A stretch of DNA of 5,039 bases from assembly GCA_013812695.1 (NCBI GenBank), contig JACCSZ010000358.1:1-5039 (forward strand), written 5' to 3'. A program made the position numbers and the translations under genes. Shown piece by piece: positions 1 through 5,039 of this stretch. Position 1 is the first letter of the stretch. Each line of letters opens with the position of its first letter. Under the pieces are notes generated by a model. It was not told the origin of the DNA and did not search any database. It saw nothing but the letters and a program-made list of their open reading frames with translations. The DNA is from Gemmatimonadales bacterium (lineage in GTDB: Bacteria > Gemmatimonadota > Gemmatimonadetes > Gemmatimonadales > GWC2-71-9).

Positions 1-1
1 C

Positions 2-697
2 GCGTGGACCGGGGCGGTGCCCGCTGGACCCGATCGCTGGCGCGGCGAGGGCGGGGCGCCAAGCCTGGCGATCTCGCTCGGACTCCGCCCGTGGTTTCTG
101 GCCGCCCGCGCTCAATTCCGCCCGCCGCCGCCACCCGCGCCAGGCTCCGCCGCATTTCTGAACGCGCTCGCCGCGGTTCGCACCGCCAGCGAGGAGCGGA
201 CCCGCGCCCAGACCAAGGCCACCTGGGCCTGGGCGCGCAACGCGGCCACGCTCTGGAGCGAGATCTCCGGCGGCGTGATCCAGCGTCGGGGCCTGAGCGA
301 GACCGAGGCGGCTCGAGCGCTCATGTACCTCAACATGGCGCTGTCCGACGCGACCATCGCCTGCTGGGATGCCAAGCTTTTTTATTGGCTGCCCCGTCCC
401 ACGGAAATCGACCCGACGATCGACGCCTCGGTCGCCGTCCCGAACTTTCCCGCCTATCCCTCCGCCCACGCCACGCTGTTCGCCACGGGCGCCGCCGTGC
501 TCGGGCACCTGGTGCCGGCGGAGCGGGCGGCACTCGACAGCCTGGCGCGGGAGGCGACGGCCTCTCGCCTCTGGGCCGGCGTGCACTATCCGTTCGACAA
601 CGAGGCCGGCACCCGGCTCGGCCGCCAGGTGGCCGCGGCGGCGATCGCCGTGCTCGATGCGGAGGGCACGCCGAAGAGCCGCGCGGTGAGTCGGTGA
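2..697 (+). CDS. PAP2 superfamily / vanadium-dependent haloperoxidase-like protein, 5' partial
   Basis: This is the C-terminal 231 residues of a PAP2-superfamily protein; the reading frame is open to the window edge, so the true start lies outside. All three parts of the acid phosphatase/vanadium-haloperoxidase signature are visible, numbered from the first visible codon: K125-x6-R132-P133, the P153-S154-A155-H156 core (usual form PSGH, Gly replaced by Ala), and S188-R189-x5-H195-x3-D199. In this family these residues bind phosphate or vanadate, H156 is the acid-base residue and H195 the nucleophile or vanadate ligand. The proline-rich QFRPPPPP segment near residue 40 is typical, as I recall it, of the bacterial haloperoxidase-like branch rather than of membrane lipid phosphatases, and no membrane helices are seen. 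Whether it is a haloperoxidase or a phosphatase cannot be told from this part. The stop lies just before bioD, so the two genes are probably co-transcribed. The GTG at 17 is only the first in-frame start-like codon, not the likely start. Confidence 0.87.
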   Translation, partial: AWTGAVPAGPDRWRGEGGAPSLAISLGLRPWFLAARAQFRPPPPPAPGSAAFLNALAAVRTASEERTRAQTKATWAWARNAATLWSEISGGVIQRRGLSETEAARALMYLNMALSDATIACWDAKLFYWLPRPTEIDPTIDASVAVPNFPAYPSAHATLFATGAAVLGHLVPAERAALDSLAREATASRLWAGVHYPFDNEAGTRLGRQVAAAAIAVLDAEGTPKSRAVSR

Positions 698-708
698 CGA
701 ACTCGAGC

Positions 709-1383
709 ATGCAGCCGCTCCTGATCACAGGCACCGATCGAGGCGTCGGCAAGACCTGGGTCGCCCGCGCGCTCGGCCGGTCGCTGACGGCCGCCGGCCG
801 CCGCGTCGTCGCCATCAAGCCGGTGGACACGGGCTGCAGCGATGCCACGGCGTTGCTGGAGGACGGCGCGCTGCTGGCGGCCGCCACCGGACAGGCGGAG
901 CCGCGAGCGGCGCTGCACCGCTTCGCCGCGCTCATGGCCCCGGCGCTCGCGGCCGAGGCGGAGGGTGAGGCGATCGATCTGGACGCGCTGATCCTCCGCA
1001 TCGAGGCACTCGGCGAGTCGGCCGACCTGGTCCTGCTCGAGGGCCCGGGAGGGTTGCTGTCGCCGATGACGTGGGAATGGACCGTCGTCGACGTGGCGCG
1101 CGCGCTCGGTGCCAGCGCGCTGGTAGTCGGGGTGGACCGGCTTGGCGTGATCAACCATGCCCAGCTCACGCTCAGCGCGCTGGAGCTGGCGGGCGTCGCG
1201 GTCACGGGCGTCGTGCTCACGGCGCCGGAGACGCCCGACGCGTCGACCGGGACGAATGCCGCGGCCATTGCGCGGCTCGGCGGGCTCACGCAGGTGGCGA
1301 CGGTGCCGCGGATGGCGGACCCGGACGCGGCGGCGGCGCAGTTGGCGGAGGTCGTGGGGTGGATCGATGCCCGGGAGGGGTGA
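709..1383 (+). CDS. bioD: ATP-dependent dethiobiotin synthetase BioD
   Basis: BioD catalyses the penultimate step of biotin synthesis: ATP-dependent carboxylation and ring closure of 7,8-diaminopelargonic acid to dethiobiotin, in the cytoplasm. The 224-residue product matches the usual family length. The P-loop TGTDRGVGKT occupies residues 7-16, giving D10, K15 and T16 at exactly the E. coli positions; K37 of KPVDTG also falls at its E. coli position. The second acidic motif is E111-G-P-G-G (usually EGAGG), followed by DVARAL and RLGVINH, both family hallmarks. The ATG at 709 is chosen because this numbering agrees so well. A GTG at 694, overlapping the preceding gene's TGA, would add five residues and follows a GGTGAG sequence only three bases away. 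No good Shine-Dalgarno sequence precedes the ATG, so coupled translation from the upstream gene is plausible. T171 sits where E. coli has the adenine-contacting Asn175. No bioA, bioB or bioF is in the window. Confidence 0.93.
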   Translation: MQPLLITGTDRGVGKTWVARALGRSLTAAGRRVVAIKPVDTGCSDATALLEDGALLAAATGQAEPRAALHRFAALMAPALAAEAEGEAIDLDALILRIEALGESADLVLLEGPGGLLSPMTWEWTVVDVARALGASALVVGVDRLGVINHAQLTLSALELAGVAVTGVVLTAPETPDASTGTNAAAIARLGGLTQVATVPRMADPDAAAAQLAEVVGWIDAREG

Positions 1384-1390
1384 GGGGTCC

Positions 1391-1487
1391 GTCATCCTGA
1401 GCGAAGCGAAGGATCGGGCAGTCGAGCGAGTGAGCCTCGAGTGTCACTCGCACACGTCAGCCGATCCTTCGCTTCGCTCAGGATGAC
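1391..1487. repeat. perfect 27-bp inverted repeat (SEAKDR-type intergenic repeat), possible bidirectional terminator
   Basis: The left arm (1391-1417, beginning GTCATCCTGAGCGAAGCGAA) and the right arm (1461-1487) are exact reverse complements over 27 bp, separated by a 43-nt spacer. The element nearly fills the 117-nt gap between the stops of two convergent genes, beginning 7 nt after the bioD stop and ending 13 nt before the peptidase stop. The arm translates as VILSEAKDR, a string I recall from spurious ORFs in many environmental bacterial genomes, which suggests a dispersed repeat family; this is memory, not a search. Transcripts from either side would fold into a very stable stem, so a terminator or RNA-stabilising role is reasonable, but no T-run follows either arm as a classic intrinsic terminator would need. 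No target-site duplication is evident at the flanks. Confidence 0.85.
1426..1451. repeat. small hairpin nested in the spacer of the inverted repeat
   Basis: GCGAGTGA (1426-1433) and TCACTCGC (1444-1451) form a perfect 8-bp stem around a 10-nt loop that contains the palindrome CTCGAG. It lies between the two 27-bp arms, so the whole element can fold as a long outer stem capped by an internal hairpin. Its function is unknown. Confidence 0.6.
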
Positions 1488-1500
1488 AGCGACGCCGCCG

Positions 1501-3987
1501 TCAGCTCGGCGGACGTCCCTCCCGCTCGAGCCGCTCGATCTCCCGGCTGAGCGACGCACGCGACTCCGCGCCCCGGAGCATCGCCTGCGCCTCCCGGAGC
1601 AGCGCGAGCGCGGCCGGCCGGTCGAGCTGCTGCTCGATCGCGTCCAGCATCCAGCCGCGCACCCAAGCCCGATCATCGCCGACGGCGCCCAGTACCGCCC
1701 GGCGCGCCCCTGCGTCCCCGCGAGCGGCAAGCGCGGAGAGCGCCAGCGAGACCAGCGGCTGCACTCCCACCTGGGCGGCGAGCGCGTCTACCAATCCCGG
1801 GTCGGGATGCTGTACGACGGCCGCCGCGGCCGCGCCCTGGATCGCGTCGCGGTAGGAGGGCGTCGCGAGCGCCTGGAGCACCGCGTCACGCGCCCTGGGG
1901 GCGGCCAGCCGAACGAGCGCAAGCAGCGCCGCGGCGCGAACCTGGTAACTCGAGTCGCTCGTCCAGGCGTCCCGGGCGAGGTTGCTCGCGCGTTCCCCGC
2001 CGACAGCGCCCAGCGCGGCGACCGCGGCCTCACGCACCTGGGCCGAGGTGTCGCGGATGGCGGCCTCGAGCGCGGGAAGCGCCGCGGCGGCCGGAAACCG
2101 GCCGAGCGCGCTGGCAGCCTGCGAGCGTGTGAGGGCATAGTCGGCCACCCGCGCCGCCCGCGCGAGCGCTGAGCCGGCGAGCGAGTCGCCCGGGCGCGCG
2201 GCCAACTGCTCGACGGCCCAGGCGCGCGGCCACAGGTGCGGATGGCGCTCCAGCAGCGTGGCGAGCCAGGGCGTGGGCTGGTCGAACGCCAGGGTCTTGA
2301 CCACACCATTCGCGTCGTCGAACGCCACCATGGTCGGTTCCGAGGGGAGGTCCTCGATCCGGATGGTTTGCTCTCGGCGGTCGATGGTCACCTGGCGGAC
2401 GACGTCGCCCCGCGCGGTGCCGACCCGGACCGCGAGCGGCGCCCGGAAGACGAGCGGCGTCACGAAGCGCGTCGTGCCGCTGTCCGCCGGAGCCGTGTCG
2501 ACCTGAGTCTGCCGGACCGTCAGCGTCAGGGCGCGCGCGGTCGAGTCATAGGCCGCGGCCACGGCGAACGCGGGAAAGCCCGCCGAGTAGATCCACTGGT
2601 CCCAGAACCAGTGGAGGCTCTGCCCGGTCGCATCGAGCACCGCCTGGCGCAGATCGTCGCTCGTGGCCGAGCCGTAGGCGTGGCGGGTGAGATAGCGGCG
2701 GATCGAGGCCCAGAATGGCTCGGGTCCGAGCTGGGTCTTGAGCATGTCGAGCACCAGCGCGCCCTTGGCGTACACGTTGTTCGAGTTGTACGTGGCGAGC
2801 GGCATCCGTCGGCGCGCGTCGCTGCCGAGGAACTGGCGGTACGCCGCCAGGTAGAACTCCTGCCCGGCGTGGGCGCCCTGCCGCGCGGTCCAGTACTGGC
2901 CCGGCATGAACTCCGCCATCCCTTCGTTGAGCCAGTAGTTCGCCCAGTTCTCCGCGGTCACCAGATTGCCGAACCATTGGTGCGCCACTTCGTGCGGGAT
3001 CAGCGAGTGCCGGTACCACGGGCGATCCCGATACGCCCGCCCGTCGGGCAGCCAGTCCACCAGGGTCGTGGCACTCACGTTCTCCATGCCGCCGATGAAG
3101 TCCGCCACCGTCGCCTGCGCGTACTTGGGCCACGGATACCGCACGCCGGTGAGGCGGCTGAAGGTTTCCATCACATCGGGCGTGAGGCCGAAGAGCGGGC
3201 GGGCGAGCGCGCTGTCCTCGCGGTAGACGTAGTAGTCCACCGGGATGTCGCGCCAGCGGTCGCGCACCCGAACGAACGGCGCCGCCGCGAACGAGATCAG
3301 GTAGGTCGAGGCCGGCTGCTCCTGCCGCCAGTGGGTGGTGCGCTGGCCACGAGCCACGTGACGGTCGCTCACGAGCCGGCCGTTCGAGACCACCGTGAGC
3401 TTGGCGGGCAGTGTCGCGACGAGGTCCCAGGTCGCCTTGTCGGCGGGCGCGCCCCAGGTGGGGAGCCAGCGCGGATTGCCATCGGTGCCGCCGCCGGTGT
3501 ATACCTGCCGCGGCCGGTGCGGACGGCCGTCGTCCTCGAAGAAGTAGAGCCCGTAGCCCTGCCGGATGCGGCCGTGGTAGTCGATCGTGAATCGCACGGT
3601 GTCGCCGAAGGCAGCGGAGTTCCCGAGCCGCACGATGAGCGAGTCGCCCGGGCGTGCAAAGGCGAGCGGTGCGCATGTGGGGCGGCCGGCCGCGCGCGCG
3701 CACGCGGGCGTCACACTCCGCACCTCGAGGGTGCGTCCCATGTCCAGGGTCACGGCGTCGAGCCGAGGCCGAAGCGAGACGAGCGTGGTGGTTACGCGGC
3801 CGTCGAACGCGGTCGAATCCCAGTCGAAGTTGCGGACTTCGATGCGCTGGTGAACGAGATCGTAATCGTGCGACGGGGTGTAGGCGCCGTTCACGACGCG
3901 CTCGAGGTTGGTCTGCGCGGCGAGGAAAGCGGGTGACGCGAGGAGTGCGAGGGCGGGGACGATCAAGCCGATGATGTGGCGGGGCAT
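1501..3987 (-). CDS. exported M1-family zinc aminopeptidase with C-terminal HEAT repeats
   Basis: The 828-residue product is a gluzincin metallopeptidase that probably trims N-terminal residues from peptides outside the cytoplasm. Residues 1-24 form a signal peptide: a short basic start, a hydrophobic core and likely cleavage near LAA-Q25. An N-terminal beta domain follows, then the catalytic core: G299-G-M-E-N303 (substrate N-terminus recognition), H332-E-V-A-H336 with E355 in NEGMAEF (zinc ligands H332, H336, E355; catalytic E333), and Y406 in VYAKG, the transition-state tyrosine. Nothing catalytic is missing. From about residue 572 to 800 there are six helical units of roughly 30 residues (pattern VREAAVAALGAVG), read as HEAT repeats and likely a C-terminal lid. 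The only two cysteines, C96 and C105, could form a disulfide after export. The ATG at 3987 is chosen because the signal peptide begins there; the frame stays open further upstream through rnhB, but that is a high-GC shadow. It lies 74 nt downstream of rnhB on the same strand. The natural substrate is unknown. Confidence 0.92.
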   Translation of the reverse strand: MPRHIIGLIVPALALLASPAFLAAQTNLERVVNGAYTPSHDYDLVHQRIEVRNFDWDSTAFDGRVTTTLVSLRPRLDAVTLDMGRTLEVRSVTPACARAAGRPTCAPLAFARPGDSLIVRLGNSAAFGDTVRFTIDYHGRIRQGYGLYFFEDDGRPHRPRQVYTGGGTDGNPRWLPTWGAPADKATWDLVATLPAKLTVVSNGRLVSDRHVARGQRTTHWRQEQPASTYLISFAAAPFVRVRDRWRDIPVDYYVYREDSALARPLFGLTPDVMETFSRLTGVRYPWPKYAQATVADFIGGMENVSATTLVDWLPDGRAYRDRPWYRHSLIPHEVAHQWFGNLVTAENWANYWLNEGMAEFMPGQYWTARQGAHAGQEFYLAAYRQFLGSDARRRMPLATYNSNNVYAKGALVLDMLKTQLGPEPFWASIRRYLTRHAYGSATSDDLRQAVLDATGQSLHWFWDQWIYSAGFPAFAVAAAYDSTARALTLTVRQTQVDTAPADSGTTRFVTPLVFRAPLAVRVGTARGDVVRQVTIDRREQTIRIEDLPSEPTMVAFDDANGVVKTLAFDQPTPWLATLLERHPHLWPRAWAVEQLAARPGDSLAGSALARAARVADYALTRSQAASALGRFPAAAALPALEAAIRDTSAQVREAAVAALGAVGGERASNLARDAWTSDSSYQVRAAALLALVRLAAPRARDAVLQALATPSYRDAIQGAAAAAVVQHPDPGLVDALAAQVGVQPLVSLALSALAARGDAGARRAVLGAVGDDRAWVRGWMLDAIEQQLDRPAALALLREAQAMLRGAESRASLSREIERLEREGRPPS

Positions 3988-4061
3988 GACGGGAATGTAA
4001 TGGGCGACGGGTGACGGGGGTCCGGGGCACGGGGGACGCGGCGCCAGACGCGCGACGGCGC
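3988..4061 (-). promoter_or_regulatory. rnhB-peptidase intergenic gap with CCCGT repeats and a possible -10 box
   Basis: This 74-nt gap is G-poor and C-rich when read on the minus strand and holds four CCCGT copies (plus-strand ACGGG at 3989, 4007, 4014 and 4029). A TACATT hexamer (3999-3994, minus strand) matches the TATAAT consensus at four of six positions and ends six bases before the peptidase ATG. No Shine-Dalgarno sequence precedes the ATG, so a leaderless transcript is conceivable, but no convincing -35 box is seen. A weak 5-bp stem (4041-4045 with 4057-4061) follows the rnhB stop without a T-run. Read-through from rnhB is equally possible. Confidence 0.25.
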
Positions 4062-4697
4062 TCAGAACAGCGTGAGCTGCGCGACCGGCGCGAAGGTGCG
4101 GCGGTGGTGGCAGGTGGGCCCATGGGCCAACAGCCCCGCGTGGTGCTCCTCGGTGCCGTAGCCCATGTTGGTCTGCCAGCCATAGCCGGGGTGCCGCCGG
4201 GCGAGCCGCTCCATCAGCCGGTCGCGAGTCGTCTTGGCGAGGATGGCGGCCGCGGCGATCGATTGGCAGCGCGCGTCCCCGTCCACCAGCGCGTCGTGCG
4301 CGTAGCCCACCTCGGGCAGCCGGAGCCCGTCTATCAGGATGACGTAGGGGCGGCCGGCGAGCGCGCCGCGCCGGAGCAGCGCCGTGATCGCGCGGCGCAT
4401 GGCGATGGCGGTGGCCACGCGGATGTTGAACCGGTCGATCTCCGCCGACGAGGCAGCGCCGACGGCGCAGCAGAGCACACGGGCGTGGATCCGCTCGGCC
4501 AGCATCCGGCGAACGCGGGCGGGCAGGATCTTGCTGTCGCGGAGCCCGCGCACCGCTCGGCATTGGGGAGGAAAGACGACGGCCGCGGCCACCACTGGGC
4601 CGGCCAGTGGGCCACGGCCCGCTTCGTCGACGCCCACGAGGAGCGCCTCATCGGCCCAGGCCGCCCGTTCCCGGTGGAGCGAGGGGCGGAGGGACAT
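4062..4697 (-). CDS. rnhB: ribonuclease HII
   Basis: RNase HII cuts the RNA strand of RNA/DNA hybrids and starts ribonucleotide excision repair by nicking at single ribonucleotides embedded in DNA. The 211-residue product is of normal length. The four catalytic carboxylates are D24 and E25 (in VGVDEAGRGPLAGP), D123 (ILIDG) and D141 (VDGDAR); the 18-residue gap between the last two equals that between E. coli D108 and D126. The G27-R28-G29 motif that senses the ribonucleotide 2'-OH is present, as are LRDSK, AAILAKTTRD and the C-terminal NMGYGTEEH and HRRTFAPV blocks. Oddities are Asp in place of the Lys usual in KGD, and a C-terminal QLTLF that resembles the bacterial sliding-clamp-binding motif QL(S/D)LF. 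The ATG lies four bases after the rplS stop, so translation is probably coupled; no strong ribosome-binding site of its own is visible. rplS-rnhB is a common bacterial gene order. Confidence 0.96.
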   Translation of the reverse strand: MSLRPSLHRERAAWADEALLVGVDEAGRGPLAGPVVAAAVVFPPQCRAVRGLRDSKILPARVRRMLAERIHARVLCCAVGAASSAEIDRFNIRVATAIAMRRAITALLRRGALAGRPYVILIDGLRLPEVGYAHDALVDGDARCQSIAAAAILAKTTRDRLMERLARRHPGYGWQTNMGYGTEEHHAGLLAHGPTCHHRRTFAPVAQLTLF

Positions 4698-4701
4698 CGG
4701 C

Positions 4702-5039
4702 TCAGCTCTCGCGCTTCTCCCGGATGCGCGCGGCCTTGCCGCTCAGCGCGCGCAGGTAGTAGAGCTTGGCGCGGCGCACGCGGCCGCGGCGCACGAGCTC
4801 GACCGACGCGATGGTCGGGCTGTGCATGGGAAAGACGCGCTCGACGCCCACGCCGGCCGAGACCTTCCGGACCGTGAAGTTCTCGCTGATGCCGCCGCCG
4901 CGCTTGGCGATGACGATGCCCTCGAACGCCTGGAGCCGCTCCTTGTCGCCCTCGCGGACGCGGACCATGACCCGGACGGTATCGCCCGGATCGAATGCAG
5001 GAATGTCCGTGCGCAAGCCCTCACGGGCCACCTCTGCCA
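4702..5039 (-). CDS. rplS: 50S ribosomal protein L19, 5' partial
   Basis: L19 is a large-subunit protein at the 30S-50S interface. The visible 111 complete codons carry the family's continuous signature: LRTDIPAFDPGDTVRV, then ERLQAFEGIVI, the very conserved RGGGISENFTVRK, GVGVERVFP with HSP, and RRGRVRRAKLYYLR near the C-terminus. The frame remains open to the window edge (reading A-E-V-A-R-E-G-L), and family members usually begin a few residues before this point, so the true start lies just outside. The GTG at 5031 is a possible but less likely start. rplS normally sits at the end of an rpsP-rimM-trmD-rplS operon; those genes would lie beyond the right edge. rnhB follows after four bases, so the two are very likely one transcript. 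Confidence 0.97.
   Translation of the reverse strand, partial: AEVAREGLRTDIPAFDPGDTVRVMVRVREGDKERLQAFEGIVIAKRGGGISENFTVRKVSAGVGVERVFPMHSPTIASVELVRRGRVRRAKLYYLRALSGKAARIREKRES

Noticed and set aside
378..384. TTTTTTA run as a possible programmed frameshift site in the PAP2 gene.
   Set aside because: The zero-frame codons there are CTT TTT TAT, so the heptamer is out of register for -1 slippage, and conserved motifs continue in the same frame on both sides.
4..708. The bioD frame is open back to position 4, suggesting a long N-terminal extension.
   Set aside because: The PAP2 motifs are in a different frame of the same DNA, and BioD residue numbering matches E. coli exactly from the ATG at 709.
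1392..1486. Short ORFs reading VILSEAKDR through the inverted repeat.
   Set aside because: The coding potential comes only from the palindromic repeat; there is no start context, domain or conserved protein.
2236..3936. A long plus-strand open frame antisense to the peptidase gene.
   Set aside because: It is rich in Arg, Gly, Val and His with no recognisable domain, and it mirrors the codons of a well-supported gene. It is typical antisense shadowing in GC-rich DNA.
4244..4296. RNase HII has VDGD instead of the usual KGD, and AAAAILAK instead of AASILAK, as possible signs of inactivity.
   Set aside because: All four catalytic carboxylates and the GRG motif are intact and the Lys position varies among families, so this is probably lineage variation.
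3988..4563. The peptidase reading frame stays open upstream across most of rnhB, suggesting a 1020-residue fusion.
   Set aside because: The upstream translation is Arg/Ala/Pro-rich with no domain, a clear signal peptide begins at 3987, and rnhB is intact in another frame. This is a high-GC lack of stops.

Overview
The window is very GC-rich chromosomal DNA with tightly packed genes. It looks like a bacterium of the Gemmatimonadota type or a similar high-GC soil or aquatic lineage. That placement is an inference from protein style: a vanadium-haloperoxidase-like PAP2 enzyme, a secreted M1 metallopeptidase with HEAT repeats, and a GTCATCCTGAGCGAAGCGAA-type intergenic repeat. No marker in the window settles the taxonomy.

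Left part, + strand: the 3' portion of a PAP2/vanadium-dependent haloperoxidase-family gene (cut by the window start) runs into bioD, dethiobiotin synthetase. The upstream stop codon lies 11 nt before the preferred bioD ATG, and an alternative GTG start would overlap that stop. The two genes are probably co-transcribed, although no metabolic link between them is evident and no other biotin gene is visible.

Middle, 1384-1500: the convergent gap between bioD and the peptidase gene is mostly a perfect 27-bp inverted repeat with a smaller nested hairpin. It is a repeat-family element that may also act as a two-way terminator.

Right part, - strand, read from the window's right edge leftwards: rplS (ribosomal protein L19, 5' end cut), then rnhB (RNase HII) 4 nt downstream, then after a 74-nt gap a large exported M1-family zinc aminopeptidase with a C-terminal HEAT-repeat region. 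rplS-rnhB is a classic bacterial arrangement that couples ribosome production with RNA/DNA-hybrid repair. The peptidase is either the last gene of that operon or has its own promoter in the gap.

I found no defence system, CRISPR array, tRNA/rRNA, insertion sequence or clearly new multi-gene system. The most distinctive items are the inverted-repeat element and a clamp-binding-like QLTLF tail on RNase HII.
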